This document shows, in pieces, positions 42,056 to 51,467 of a stretch of 64,000 bases of DNA. Every line of letters begins with the position of its first letter. Position 1 is the first letter of the stretch. Position numbers and translations under genes: made by a program. The notes under the pieces were generated by a model, which saw nothing but the letters and a program-made list of their open reading frames with translations, had not been told where the DNA came from and searched no databases. The DNA lies in NCBI RefSeq assembly GCF_029774175.1, contig NZ_CP103834.1, forward strand, positions 1,374,501-1,438,500, given 5' to 3'. This DNA comes from Actinobacillus genomosp. 1 (GTDB taxonomy: Bacteria > Pseudomonadota > Gammaproteobacteria > Enterobacterales > Pasteurellaceae).

Positions 42056-42241
42056 ATGTCAGACGAGCCAAAAGGGTGGTTTAAAAAAGCACTTGCCAAA
42101 TACGACAAATTTTGTGAAGAACTCGGTGTAAACCAAGGTGCTTGCCGTGGCTGCGTGCCGGTGGTGAAATTCGATCCGGAAAAAGAACCGAAAGCAACAA
42201 AATCACAAGATAAAAATGCGACAGAACAGCACTCAAGCTAG
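42056..42241 (+). CDS. DUF5363 small protein
   Basis: A 61-residue protein with the short family pattern WFKKALAKYDKFCEELG, then ACRGCVPVVKFDPE, with three Cys in about 20 residues. It is found next to yajQ-like or other genes in Pasteurellaceae as a DUF5363-type protein; the function is unknown. GAGGTGAAAT precedes the ATG. A terminator follows. Confidence 0.72.
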   Translation: MSDEPKGWFKKALAKYDKFCEELGVNQGACRGCVPVVKFDPEKEPKATKSQDKNATEQHSS

Positions 42242-42254
42242 TCCTACTACTAAA

Positions 42255-42291
42255 TCCTCCCTGACTAATTTTAGCGGGGAGGATTTTTTTA
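42255..42291 (+). terminator. Terminator before malP; arms resemble MalT boxes
   Basis: AATCCTCCC (42255-42263) and GGGGAGGATT pair around about 15 nt, with a long T run afterwards. The right arm GGGGAGGATT matches 8 of 10 positions of the MalT box consensus GGGGA(T/G)GAGG. Confidence 0.75.
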
Positions 42292-42348
42292 TTCAGTGGC
42301 TTTTTGATAATAGCGAAAAATTTCTTACTTTCATTCTGGAGAAAATGT

Positions 42349-44748
42349 ATGGCGCTCACGGCACAATTTTCAGCATTGTTTGAACGCAGTTTACAAGCTT
42401 ACTGCGAAGAACGTTCTTTAAATCCAACTCAATTATCCGATCAACAATGGTATCAGCTGGTGGCACAAGTCGCGCACCAAGCCGCTTTGCAATTTTTCCC
42501 GAAAAACGCACCGCTTGTTGATACTCGCAAAGTCAATTACCTTTCAATGGAATTCTTAGTCGGGCGCTTACTCGGTAATAACTTACAGAATCTCGGCGTA
42601 TATCAATATGTGGTAGATGAAGTGGCGAAATACGGCAAAACATTGGTCGATATTTTAGAACAAGAAACTGATCCTGCTTTCGGTAACGGCGGTTTAGGAC
42701 GCTTAGCCGCCTGCTATTTAGACTCAATGGCAAGCCTTGCTCAACCAGCAGTAGGCTACGGTTTACATTATCAATACGGCTTATTCAAACAAAGCTTTGA
42801 TTGGGCGGGCAGACAACATGAAGAAGGCGATGCGTGGGGACGTGATTTCTTCCCTTTACAGTCACATCGTGCGGATTTCCGCCAACCAGTCGGCTTTGCC
42901 GGTGAAGTTCGTCATATTGCCGGCGATAAATACGAATGGCAACCGGCATGGACAATTTACGGTGAAGCGTTTGATTTACCGGTAGTCGGTTATAAAGGCG
43001 TACAACAACCGTTACGCTTATGGCAAGGCTATAGTGAAACCGCTTTTGATTTAGCCAAATTCAATGACGGCGATTATTTAGATTCGGAATCAATGGTAAT
43101 TGATGCGTCAAAAATTACCAAAGTGCTTTACCCGAACGATAACCATCAAAACGGTAAAGAATTACGCTTAATGCAACAATATTTCCATTGTGCTTGTTCG
43201 GTAGCGGATATTATCAAAAATCACTTAGCTAAAGGCAGAACTCTCGACCAATTAGCGGAATTTGAAGTGATCCAATTAAATGACACCCACCCCGCAATCG
43301 CGATTCCTGAATTAATGCGCTTATTACTCGACCAATACGGTTACAGCTGGGAAAAAGCGTGGTCAATCTGTTCAAAAGTATTCGCTTATACCAACCACAC
43401 CCTGTTACCGGAAGCGCTAGAACAATGGGATCAAAACCTTGTTGCTAAATTATTGCCTCGTCATTTGATCATCATTGAACGCATTAATCTTGAGCTTTAC
43501 CAACAAGTCAAAGCTTGCTTTACAGAAGATGAATTAGCCAACGTATGGGACGAAACGGCAATCATCGCCAATAATCGTGTGCGTATGGCTAACCTTTGCG
43601 TGGTCGGTTCATTTGCGGTTAACGGTGTGGCACAAATTCACTCGGATTTAGTGATTAGCGATTTATTCCCTGCTTATGCCAAATTATTTAACGGCAGATT
43701 CCACAATGTGACGAACGGTATCACCCCACGCCGTTGGATCCGTCAAGCTAACCCGTTATTAAGCGCATTACTCGATCAACATATTGAAGGCGACTGGACA
43801 CAAAATTTAGAGCTGTTACGCCAAATTGAACCGCTTGCAGAAAATTCAGCATTTCAGACCGCTTACGCAGAGATTAAGCAACAAAATAAACAGGCGCTGG
43901 CACAAGTAATTGAGGAAACACTGGGTATTCAAGTGAATCAAAATGCGATCTTTGACGTACAAATTAAACGTTTCCATGAATATAAACGTCAACACCTCAA
44001 TTTATTGAATATTATTGCTACTTATCAAGAGCTGAAAGCCAATCCGGATATGCCATTCGTGCCGCGCGTCTTTATTTTTGCCGGTAAAGCCGCACCGGGT
44101 TATTTTATGGCGAAGCAAATTATTCAAGCGATTAATAATGTGGCGCACGTCATCAATAACGATCCGGAAATGCAAGGTAAATTACAAGTGGCGTTTTTAC
44201 CGAACTACAGCGTAAGTTTAGCGGAAAAAATCATTCCGGCGGCAGATGTTTCCGAACAAATTTCCCTTGCAGGTAAAGAAGCCTCCGGTACCGGTAATAT
44301 GAAATTAGCCCTAAACGGTGCAATTACCTTAGGTACGCTTGACGGTGCGAATGTGGAAATTGCCGAATTTGCCGGCGAGGAAAATGTCGTGATTTTCGGT
44401 CATACGGTAGAATCCGTACGTGAATTACGAGAAAAAGGTTATGTTTCTCGTGAATACTACGAACAAGATGAAGTATTACGTAAAGCGATTGATGCATTAG
44501 CGGACGGCTCATTTGCCGGCGGTAATCAAGAAATCTTCGAACCATTGGTTTATGATTTGCTAAACAAAGACTATTTCTGCGTATTGGCCGATTTTGCCAG
44601 CTACCGTGAAGCACAACAAGAAGTTGCAAAACGTTACCAAAATCAGACCGCTTGGTTAAAATCAACGATTCTGAATACCGCTCGTCTTGGCACTTTTAGC
44701 TCAGACCGTTCAATTCGTGATTACCAAACAAGAATTTGGAAAAGATAA
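42349..44748 (+). CDS. malP: Maltodextrin phosphorylase
   Basis: A 799-residue glycogen/maltodextrin phosphorylase (E. coli MalP has 797). It splits alpha-1,4-glucans with phosphate to glucose 1-phosphate. LSMEFLVGRLLGNNLQNLG, VIQLNDTHPAIAIPELMR and the pyridoxal-phosphate Lys in EASGTGNMKLALNG are present. The open frame starts at 42304, but the ATG at 42349, with GGAG upstream, matches the family start. It is the first gene of the mal block, convergent with malT, and unlike E. coli is not followed by malQ. Confidence 0.95.
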   Translation: MALTAQFSALFERSLQAYCEERSLNPTQLSDQQWYQLVAQVAHQAALQFFPKNAPLVDTRKVNYLSMEFLVGRLLGNNLQNLGVYQYVVDEVAKYGKTLVDILEQETDPAFGNGGLGRLAACYLDSMASLAQPAVGYGLHYQYGLFKQSFDWAGRQHEEGDAWGRDFFPLQSHRADFRQPVGFAGEVRHIAGDKYEWQPAWTIYGEAFDLPVVGYKGVQQPLRLWQGYSETAFDLAKFNDGDYLDSESMVIDASKITKVLYPNDNHQNGKELRLMQQYFHCACSVADIIKNHLAKGRTLDQLAEFEVIQLNDTHPAIAIPELMRLLLDQYGYSWEKAWSICSKVFAYTNHTLLPEALEQWDQNLVAKLLPRHLIIIERINLELYQQVKACFTEDELANVWDETAIIANNRVRMANLCVVGSFAVNGVAQIHSDLVISDLFPAYAKLFNGRFHNVTNGITPRRWIRQANPLLSALLDQHIEGDWTQNLELLRQIEPLAENSAFQTAYAEIKQQNKQALAQVIEETLGIQVNQNAIFDVQIKRFHEYKRQHLNLLNIIATYQELKANPDMPFVPRVFIFAGKAAPGYFMAKQIIQAINNVAHVINNDPEMQGKLQVAFLPNYSVSLAEKIIPAADVSEQISLAGKEASGTGNMKLALNGAITLGTLDGANVEIAEFAGEENVVIFGHTVESVRELREKGYVSREYYEQDEVLRKAIDALADGSFAGGNQEIFEPLVYDLLNKDYFCVLADFASYREAQQEVAKRYQNQTAWLKSTILNTARLGTFSSDRSIRDYQTRIWKR

Positions 44749-44753
44749 CGAAA

Positions 44754-44792
44754 AAAGTAACCCTCGCCCCTTGTGGGCGAGGGTCGATTTTT
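44754..44792. terminator. Bidirectional terminator between malP and malT
   Basis: ACCCTCGCCC (44760-44769) and GGGCGAGGGT (44775-44784) form a perfect 10-bp GC-rich stem with a 5-nt loop, with A residues before and T residues after it. Confidence 0.9.
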
Positions 44793-44809
44793 CTTCGTTT
44801 AGAAGAAAA

Positions 44810-47527
44810 TTAACTATACCCCATCATTCTTAATAAACTACGAGTATATTCAATCGCTTCACTACGATTCGCCACACCGATTTTTTGATATAGATTACGA
44901 ATATGCGTTTTAATCGTAGTTATCGCTACCACCAATTCCTGTGAAATTTGTTCGTTACTGTAACCTGAATAAATTAAACCGAGCACCTGCCATTCTCTCG
45001 CGGTAAGCGGGCTAATTTTAAGTAACTCCGGTACTTGTGGATTCCTCAACAAGTTAGCGACAAATTCTTCATCAAAATGCGCAAATTTATGGCGATTGTG
45101 CTGGTTAATACTCCGCAAAATAAACTGCGCTTTGTGGGTCGAAAGTTCATCCAACACATTGATTTGTAACAACTGACGGATTTGCTGCGCCATCAAATCA
45201 CCTTCAATCACAAAAGCACTGATAAAATTGGTTTGTTGGGTTAGATTTAACGCTCGAATCAAATCTTTTTGTGCAAGATCCATTCTACCTTGGCGATAAA
45301 ACACTCGGTTACGCAAAATCAGCGCTCGTTGCGTATCGCTGATTAAATTAAAGGTTGCAGAAGTTTGTAACAGACTATTCAAAATATTCAACGCTTGTTC
45401 AAAGTTATCTTGTAGCAAATAACAACGAGCGATATTACGCCATTGACGTTGTAAAAAGTGATTATTGTCTTGTTCCGGAAAACTAACTTGCGTCAACCAG
45501 CTTTCTAAATGCGACTTATCATCACTGATTTGCCAATACAGCATTTGTACTTCGTCAAAAGTTGAACGCCAATCCCAATGCACCGCCTGAGCAATAATTA
45601 AATTGCGACATTGTTCTATCAAACGTCCGGCATTATTTAAATCGCCTTTAGTCAGCGAAACCTTTGCCAACAATGCCAAACAATGCGCTTGCTCGCCCTC
45701 TTTTTCTAAGACTTCAATACCGGCATTCGCCATCGCTTCCGCTTGATCTAAATGATGCCATTCCCACAAGATTTGTCCTTTTAAACGCAATAGAAATTCA
45801 TGCATCGGAATTTGGTGTAAATGCTGCGCTTGTAAAGTGGTATCTTTTAGCAAATCATAGGCAGACTGCCAAAAGCCCTGTGCCGATAAAATTTCCGCTT
45901 GTTGCAGCTTCGACCATAACCATTGATGATAGGCCCTTTGCTCTAATGCCATTTTCTCCACTTTCTGCATTTGAACTAAGCCTTCTTTCAGATAGCCTCG
46001 ACAATGTTGTGCTTCTCCAATAATGGAATTTGCAACAATTTGCGCATAACCGAAATCAGACGACAGATGAACAAGCGCCTGTTTTGCTAAATTATAGGCC
46101 TGCTCATCATTACCTTCATTAATTGCTACCTGTGCTTTTAGTGCATCAAAACGTGCTTGTAAATCAGCAACAAGCGGTTGATTTGGCTGAAATTTTTGCA
46201 AAATACCCGATACTTCTTGATGGCGGTGCTGGCTCTGTGCAAGCCACGCTTTTAACAGCACTAAGTTTGAGTCTTGCCAAAGTTGCTGCGCTGAAAGTAA
46301 TGCCAAACAGTCTTCCAATAACTTAAGCTGACCTTGATGAAATAAAGACCAACCATGTTCTTGTAAAATGGTATAAAGCGTTTGAGAATCTTCCAACATC
46401 TGCGCATGATAAAGCGCCTCGGATCCATAGCCTAATTTCAGCCACATCATCGCTGCAATTTTATGTAGCTCTTGCCATTCACAAGGCAGTTCTAAACGAC
46501 AACTTTGCGCAAGATAAGATGCTAAAATCGGATGAAATTTCCACCAAATTTCACCATCGTCATGCAATATCCGTTGAATAAAAAGCCCTATTTTTTCTAA
46601 TTCATCGAGCTTTTTCACACCGTTTTCATCTTTGGTTAAAGCGAGTATCAATTTTTCATTCATCGAACGTAAAATCGCACAGCGTTGCATAAATAACTTA
46701 ATTTCCGGCTCAACGTAATGGAATACTTCTTCATTCAGATAATCGGCAATATGTTGTTGATTAAGCTTGGCAAATAATTTTTCCGGAGAACGCAATAATT
46801 CAGGATTTTGCTTCACTGCAAAACTGACTAATTGCAATGCCGTTGCCCAGCCTTCAACCCGATCACAAAGCGAAAATACCTCATCATCTGTAAGTGGTTC
46901 ATTAAATTTTAACGCTAAAAATTGACGAGTTTCGGTCGGCGTGAATGCCAGCTGATGCACATCAATTTCTAATAGTTGTTCATGAATTCGTAAATTGGTA
47001 ATACTTAACGGAGGGGTTAAACGTGATAAGACAATCAAGCTCATTGTCTGCGGCTGATGCTTTAACCAAAAACGAAGTGCATCGTGAATTTCGCTATTTT
47101 CAATATGATGATAATCATCTATCACTAGGTAGAAATGGCTACGTACCTGAGAAAGTTGAATAAGTAATTGGGAAAAATAATCAACTAGATTATTTTGATA
47201 AGTGATACCGGCAAAAGACAAATCAGTCGCATGAGAAAGTGCAGCAGTAAAATAAGCGGAGAATTGCTCTGCTTTATTATCACTTTCATCAAGTGAATAC
47301 CAGCCGATACGCTGATTCTTTGTCAGTTGTTTTTCTTTCCATTGACAAACCAATGTCGTTTTACCATATCCTGCCGGTGCAATCACAAGTGTCATCGGAT
47401 AAAATTCCGCTTTATTTAATTCATTTAATAAAGATGTTCGCTCAATCGTTTCATTATCTTTAGTAGAACGATTAGCTTTACTGGAAATCAATTTTGTCGG
47501 AATTAATCTTGAAAACGTTTGTTGCAT
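44810..47527 (-). CDS. malT: Maltotriose-responsive activator MalT
   Basis: A 905-residue STAND-type regulator (E. coli MalT has 901). It has the ATP-binding P-loop APAGYGKTT (50-58), LVIDDYHHI as Walker B, a central helical-repeat region (about 350-800) and a C-terminal LuxR-type helix-turn-helix (LTAREWQVLGLIYSGYSNEQIS, TIKTHIRNLYQKIGVANR). MalT multimerises with ATP and maltotriose and activates mal promoters. It follows malM on the same strand after a terminator, so it probably has its own promoter in 47528-47590. In E. coli malT is unlinked from malK-lamB-malM. Confidence 0.96.
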   Translation of the reverse strand: MQQTFSRLIPTKLISSKANRSTKDNETIERTSLLNELNKAEFYPMTLVIAPAGYGKTTLVCQWKEKQLTKNQRIGWYSLDESDNKAEQFSAYFTAALSHATDLSFAGITYQNNLVDYFSQLLIQLSQVRSHFYLVIDDYHHIENSEIHDALRFWLKHQPQTMSLIVLSRLTPPLSITNLRIHEQLLEIDVHQLAFTPTETRQFLALKFNEPLTDDEVFSLCDRVEGWATALQLVSFAVKQNPELLRSPEKLFAKLNQQHIADYLNEEVFHYVEPEIKLFMQRCAILRSMNEKLILALTKDENGVKKLDELEKIGLFIQRILHDDGEIWWKFHPILASYLAQSCRLELPCEWQELHKIAAMMWLKLGYGSEALYHAQMLEDSQTLYTILQEHGWSLFHQGQLKLLEDCLALLSAQQLWQDSNLVLLKAWLAQSQHRHQEVSGILQKFQPNQPLVADLQARFDALKAQVAINEGNDEQAYNLAKQALVHLSSDFGYAQIVANSIIGEAQHCRGYLKEGLVQMQKVEKMALEQRAYHQWLWSKLQQAEILSAQGFWQSAYDLLKDTTLQAQHLHQIPMHEFLLRLKGQILWEWHHLDQAEAMANAGIEVLEKEGEQAHCLALLAKVSLTKGDLNNAGRLIEQCRNLIIAQAVHWDWRSTFDEVQMLYWQISDDKSHLESWLTQVSFPEQDNNHFLQRQWRNIARCYLLQDNFEQALNILNSLLQTSATFNLISDTQRALILRNRVFYRQGRMDLAQKDLIRALNLTQQTNFISAFVIEGDLMAQQIRQLLQINVLDELSTHKAQFILRSINQHNRHKFAHFDEEFVANLLRNPQVPELLKISPLTAREWQVLGLIYSGYSNEQISQELVVAITTIKTHIRNLYQKIGVANRSEAIEYTRSLLRMMGYS

Positions 47528-47590
47528 CTTGCCTCCACTACATAATATAAATAGATTCTAACAATTTTCCGGTTCTCTGGATAGCGGATA

Positions 47591-47627
47591 TAAAAAAGCC
47601 ACTGAGAGCAAGGACACCCTCAATGGC
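47591..47627 (-). terminator. Terminator after malM
   Basis: On the minus strand GCCATTGAG and CTCAGTGGC pair (one G-U) around a 12-nt loop, then TTTTTT. Confidence 0.85.
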
Positions 47628-47650
47628 AAAAGATAAAATGAAAAAAACAT

Positions 47651-48538
47651 CTATTTTTTGGAGGAAACTTGTTTTAAGAAAATCTGACGAGGTGCAGTAA
47701 GTCCCAATTGTTCTGCTTCATTCACTAAATTCATCGCTTTATTGATATCGTTATTTTTAAGCGCCGTCATAACTGCTTCATTAAAATATTGTTCCGTAGT
47801 TTTCTCTACAGATTTCAATTTTGCATTTTTTTGTGTATTTTTAACCGCTTTCGCTTCCATTCCAACTGGTTGAGAAGCTGTCGGTTTTGCTTCAAATAAT
47901 GCCCCGCCATTAGCCACATTACCTAAACCGACAAATTGAGTACTCTGAATACCATCTACATTAATTTGAATTTGTCCTGAATTAGTGTGCTTTACCAGTA
48001 AATCCGCAATTGCAGGCGGTTGGTTACCTTTTGCTTTTTCATATAATTTCACTGGATGAGTAAATGTCGTTTGTCCTGCGAGATCTTTTTCAGTGGTGTA
48101 GATCAGTAAATAAATAAAATCTTGTCCGGTTGCCGGCGTTAAACTTAATTCCGCTTGAATTTGCCCGCCTTCAAAGCCTCGTTCTTCCACAACTTTAAAT
48201 TGCGAAGCGGGGTATGTTAGCGACTCATTAAAATTCGCATCCAGAACTAAGATATTCGGTACAAAAATATGGTCATTATCCACCACCAAACTACTCACTT
48301 TGATCTTGAGTGTACCTTGATTTGCCGGAATTTTATAACCGATTACCGCACTATTTGTGCCTGCCAGCGTTTGGCTAAATGTACGGATTTGTTTTTCTGA
48401 AAGTTCATTAACAATCTTTTGTGAGAAAGTCACATCTTGCCAACCAAAACGACTTAGTTCTGTTTTTGACGGTGTCGCTGCCATAGCAACCGATGCAAAT
48501 AAAACACTTGATAAAAATGCTGCAATTTTGGTTTTCAT
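47651..48538 (-). CDS. malM: Maltose operon periplasmic protein MalM
   Basis: A 295-residue exported protein. The signal peptide ends near residue 20 (SVAMA). It has the MalM pattern FSQTLAGTNSAVIGYKIPANQG, VFVPNILVLDANF, YLLIYTTEKDLAGQT and a C-terminal helical end. The position after lamB is as in E. coli. The function of MalM is not established; it may bind a ligand or help organise the outer membrane. Confidence 0.9.
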   Translation of the reverse strand: MKTKIAAFLSSVLFASVAMAATPSKTELSRFGWQDVTFSQKIVNELSEKQIRTFSQTLAGTNSAVIGYKIPANQGTLKIKVSSLVVDNDHIFVPNILVLDANFNESLTYPASQFKVVEERGFEGGQIQAELSLTPATGQDFIYLLIYTTEKDLAGQTTFTHPVKLYEKAKGNQPPAIADLLVKHTNSGQIQINVDGIQSTQFVGLGNVANGGALFEAKPTASQPVGMEAKAVKNTQKNAKLKSVEKTTEQYFNEAVMTALKNNDINKAMNLVNEAEQLGLTAPRQIFLKQVSSKK

Positions 48539-48577
48539 AAATGCCTCTCTAAAAAATTATCTTTTACATCGTATAAA

Positions 48578-48598
48578 GGGGCGTAATACATACGCCCC
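48578..48598 (-). terminator. Perfect hairpin between lamB and malM
   Basis: GGGGCGTA (48578-48585) and TACGCCCC (48591-48598) around 5 nt. The T run after it is short, so it may attenuate or protect the lamB transcript instead of fully ending it. Confidence 0.7.
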
Positions 48599-48609
48599 AA
48601 ATGGCTCAA

Positions 48610-49881
48610 TTACCACCATGCTTCAAATTGAACACCGCCGATAAACTCGCCGTCTTTCGCTTTATAACCAGCGTCTGTACGATGTGCCGTGTTAAATTTG
48701 TCATTCCAGTGTGCGTAAGTGCCGAATACACGGATTGCAGGGCGAGCCCAAATGCTACTACCCGCTTGCCATTGTTGCGCAATAGTGTATTTCATCAGAT
48801 CATTTTTCTGACCGCTTGCTTGATCTTTAATACGGTCATAACCCACTTCTAATAAGGTACTCATTGTATCGCTCCATTTATACATTGGGCGAACACCCGC
48901 AGAGTACCAAGTCTTACCTCGTTTATTATCTAAGTCTGTTTTTTCGTAGATTAACGCATACATTACTTCTACTTTATCGCTTGCTTGTACAACACCTTGG
49001 TTAATTAAACGAAGCATATCGCCTTTATTATTCGCAGAACCGCCTTGTGAATGACCGGTACTCCATGATGTCATCGCATCTTTGGCATACTGTGCGGTAA
49101 ATTTATTAAAACCACCGAAGAAGTTACCTTGAGTGTGCTCAATAGTTGCCATATAACCATGTTTGGTTGCATCTTTTTCATAGATTGCACCATCTTTAGT
49201 ATGCGCATTACCAAAGTCAAAACCGATTTCTAATGAACCGTCTTTATTCGTTTCAAGACCGGCTAAACGAACATCGAATACATCGTTATAAACGTCTTTA
49301 TTTTTATCTTGGCTGCTTTCCCATTTTTTAGTAATAGGATTATAGTTCCAGCTATATGCACCATCTTTTTCAGTATTACGAGTTACCGCTAAAGAGAGTT
49401 TACCGAAACCGACATCAATATTTTCAACCCCTGCACCCGGGCCTGAAATATCCCAGTAGTAGAAGTCATTCATATGTACATCGTGACGTTGGTAGAAACG
49501 TTTACCAGCCCATAAAGTAGCGCCCGGTAAGCTGTCAGCGAAGTTCTTGAACTGTACGTTAATTTCACGAAGTGCCGGATTAGTTGCTTCCCAGTCCACT
49601 TGTTGGTTCACCGAATAAGCAACGTTAGAGTCTAAATAAATCGATTTCTCACCATTTTTATAAAGCTCTTGACCTAATTTTAATTCCGCATAAGTTTCTG
49701 CTTCATTACCTAAACGGTATTTTGAACCGCCACCATTCACAGTAAATGCCGATTGCTCGCCACCACCCGAAGTCCAGCCGATACCGGAACGTGCATAACC
49801 GTGGAAATCAACCGCTAATGCACTGGTTGAAAGTAAAGCACTTGAAACTAAAGTTGCTAACATCGTTTTATTGAGGTTCAT
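48610..49881 (-). CDS. lamB: Maltoporin LamB
   Basis: A 423-residue outer-membrane porin. The signal peptide ends near residue 23 (STSALA), and the mature protein begins VDFHGYARSGIGWT, as in LamB. AQQWQAGSSIWARPAIRVFGTYAHW and the C-terminal GVQFEAWW (final Trp as expected for a BAM substrate) are present. It forms an 18-strand trimeric channel for maltodextrins. It lies between malK and malM with inverted repeats on both sides. Confidence 0.95.
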   Translation of the reverse strand: MNLNKTMLATLVSSALLSTSALAVDFHGYARSGIGWTSGGGEQSAFTVNGGGSKYRLGNEAETYAELKLGQELYKNGEKSIYLDSNVAYSVNQQVDWEATNPALREINVQFKNFADSLPGATLWAGKRFYQRHDVHMNDFYYWDISGPGAGVENIDVGFGKLSLAVTRNTEKDGAYSWNYNPITKKWESSQDKNKDVYNDVFDVRLAGLETNKDGSLEIGFDFGNAHTKDGAIYEKDATKHGYMATIEHTQGNFFGGFNKFTAQYAKDAMTSWSTGHSQGGSANNKGDMLRLINQGVVQASDKVEVMYALIYEKTDLDNKRGKTWYSAGVRPMYKWSDTMSTLLEVGYDRIKDQASGQKNDLMKYTIAQQWQAGSSIWARPAIRVFGTYAHWNDKFNTAHRTDAGYKAKDGEFIGGVQFEAWW

Positions 49882-49928
49882 AGGAAACTCCTTTCTCTTT
49901 TCAGACAGTTTTTTTTCATTATTAAAAT

Positions 49929-49945
49929 TTAAGGGAAACCCTTAA
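49929..49945 (-). repeat. Short palindrome between malK and lamB
   Basis: TTAAGGG, AAA, CCCTTAA. On the minus strand it is followed by ATTTTAAT. It may be a weak attenuator or RNA stabiliser. Confidence 0.5.
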
Positions 49946-49951
49946 GAACAT

Positions 49952-51091
49952 TTATACGCCTTGCTCGACAAATAAACGTTTACATGCCGTGCCATCTTCT
50001 CGGAAAAGATGACAACGATTCGGATTAATACCAATCGACATTGAATCACCTTCTTTCACTAATACAATGTCATTTTGGCGATAGACCAAACTCTGTTTAA
50101 TCGGTGGCATTTCAATATGAACTTGCGTTTCGTTACCCAATTGTTCTACTACTTTTACCGTGCCGGAAATACAAACTTCGCTTTGTTCACACGGTAATAA
50201 ATGTTCAGGACGAATACCTAATGAAAGGTTATCTCCTACTTTTACGCCACCACTTTCAACCGGTACCCAGAAATTTAAATGGGTTGAATCCGGTAATTCA
50301 ATTTTCACCCCACCTTCACGCACATCAATCACTCGCACCGGCAAGAAATTCATCTTAGGTGACCCGATAAAACCTGCCACAAAACGATTTGCCGGATAGT
50401 GATAAAGCTCTAATGGCTTACCCACTTGAGCAACGTTCGTTGTAAGATTGCTGCCTGCAGAAAGCGCTTGTAAAACAACAATTTTATCAGCGAGCGTCAT
50501 TGCTTCGATTTGGTCATGCGTTACATAAATCATTGTTCTGCCAAGTTTTTTATGTAATTTTGAGATCTCTACACGCATTTGCACACGTAATGCCGCATCT
50601 AAATTTGAAAGCGGTTCATCCAATAAAAATACTTCGGGCTGTGAGACTAAGGTACGCCCAATTGCAACACGCTGACGTTGACCGCCCGACAATTCTTTCG
50701 GCTTGCGATTTAGTAAATGAGCGAGTTGTAGAATTTCTGCAACTTGGTTGACTCGCTGATTGATTTCTTCTTTTTTAGCACCAGCCAATTTCAAACCGAA
50801 CGACATATTTTCTGCAACAGAAAGATGGGGATAGAGGGCATAAGATTGGAATACCATACCGATATTTCGATTCGCCGGCGGTACATCATTCATTCGTTTA
50901 TCCCCGATGAATAAATCACCGGAGGTAATTTCTTCCAAGCCGGCAATCATACGTAATACGGTTGATTTGCCACAGCCTGACGGGCCAACAAAAACAACAA
51001 ATTCGCCGTCTTTAATTTCTAAATTAACATCTTTAGAAATATGTACATTGCCATACGATTTGCATACATTTACTAATCGAACATCTGTCAT
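49952..51091 (-). CDS. malK: Maltose/maltodextrin ABC transporter ATPase MalK
   Basis: A 379-residue ATPase. Walker A GPSGCGKST is at 36-44, then signature LSGGQRQRV, Walker B VFLLDEPLSNLDAALR and the H-loop YVTHDQIEAMTLAD. The regulatory C-terminal half (about 235-379, with FIGSPKMNFLPV and LGIRPEHL) is present; in E. coli it binds MalT and enzyme IIA-Glc. Two copies drive MalFG. First gene of malK-lamB-malM, divergent from malE. Confidence 0.96.
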   Translation of the reverse strand: MTDVRLVNVCKSYGNVHISKDVNLEIKDGEFVVFVGPSGCGKSTVLRMIAGLEEITSGDLFIGDKRMNDVPPANRNIGMVFQSYALYPHLSVAENMSFGLKLAGAKKEEINQRVNQVAEILQLAHLLNRKPKELSGGQRQRVAIGRTLVSQPEVFLLDEPLSNLDAALRVQMRVEISKLHKKLGRTMIYVTHDQIEAMTLADKIVVLQALSAGSNLTTNVAQVGKPLELYHYPANRFVAGFIGSPKMNFLPVRVIDVREGGVKIELPDSTHLNFWVPVESGGVKVGDNLSLGIRPEHLLPCEQSEVCISGTVKVVEQLGNETQVHIEMPPIKQSLVYRQNDIVLVKEGDSMSIGINPNRCHLFREDGTACKRLFVEQGV

Positions 51092-51252
51092 TTTTTACCC
51101 TCACTTTCTTATTTAAGAATTATGAAGTTTTATTCACAATCCTACTCTAACCTTGTACTTAGTTTACTTATTTATTTAATTTGCACATCATACCTCTGAA
51201 ATTTTTTCAGTTCTTAACTCAATGTTTTTATTCGCTTTTTTCCGTTATTTTT

Positions 51253-51268
51253 TGTGACATTGATCACA
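51253..51268. promoter_or_regulatory. CRP binding site 1
   Basis: TGTGACATTGATCACA: both half sites TGTGA/TCACA are perfect, with the standard 6-bp spacer. Confidence 0.88.
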
Positions 51269-51285
51269 AAAAAAATAACAAAATT

Positions 51286-51301
51286 TGTGACCGAAATCAC
51301 A
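51286..51301. promoter_or_regulatory. CRP binding site 2
   Basis: TGTGACCGAAATCACA: perfect half sites with a 6-bp spacer. The centre is 33 bp from the centre of site 1, about three DNA turns, so both dimers would face the same side. Confidence 0.88.
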
Positions 51302-51348
51302 AAAATAGAAAACATTAAGAATTCTGTGAACTATATCAATAAATTGAA

Positions 51349-51375
51349 AGGGAGGGAGTAGGAGGGGGGATGATG
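51349..51375 (+). promoter_or_regulatory. Tandem MalT-box-like repeats of the malE promoter
   Basis: GGGGATGATG (51366-51375) matches 9 of 10 positions of GGGGA(T/G)GAGG. AGGGAGTAGG (51353-51362) matches 8 of 10, in the same direction and 13 bp earlier. CATTAT at 51396-51401 could be the -10 box. This would put the proximal MalT box near -37, as at known MalT promoters (inference). Confidence 0.65.
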
Positions 51376-51467
51376 AAATAAAAGATAAATTTTCTCATTA
51401 TGCATTACGAAAATGGCTAATCTCTAATTAGTCTATTAATTATTTGAAACCAACTGAGGGAAATCCT

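Larger units (their letters stand above)
51092..51467. other. 376-bp malK/malE divergent control region
   Basis: The region contains two perfect CRP-type sites, G-rich tandem repeats that resemble MalT boxes, and long A/T-rich stretches. I see no ORF. Possible weaker MalT-like elements facing malK are at about 51140-51149 (ATCCTACTCT on this strand). Confidence 0.75.

Noticed and set aside
42304..42348. Earlier start for malP
   Set aside because: Those 15 codons lack family similarity, and the GGAG ribosome site serves the ATG at 42349.
51364..51369. Run of six G residues before malE as a phase-variable tract
   Set aside because: It is short, non-coding, and explained by MalT-box-like sequence.
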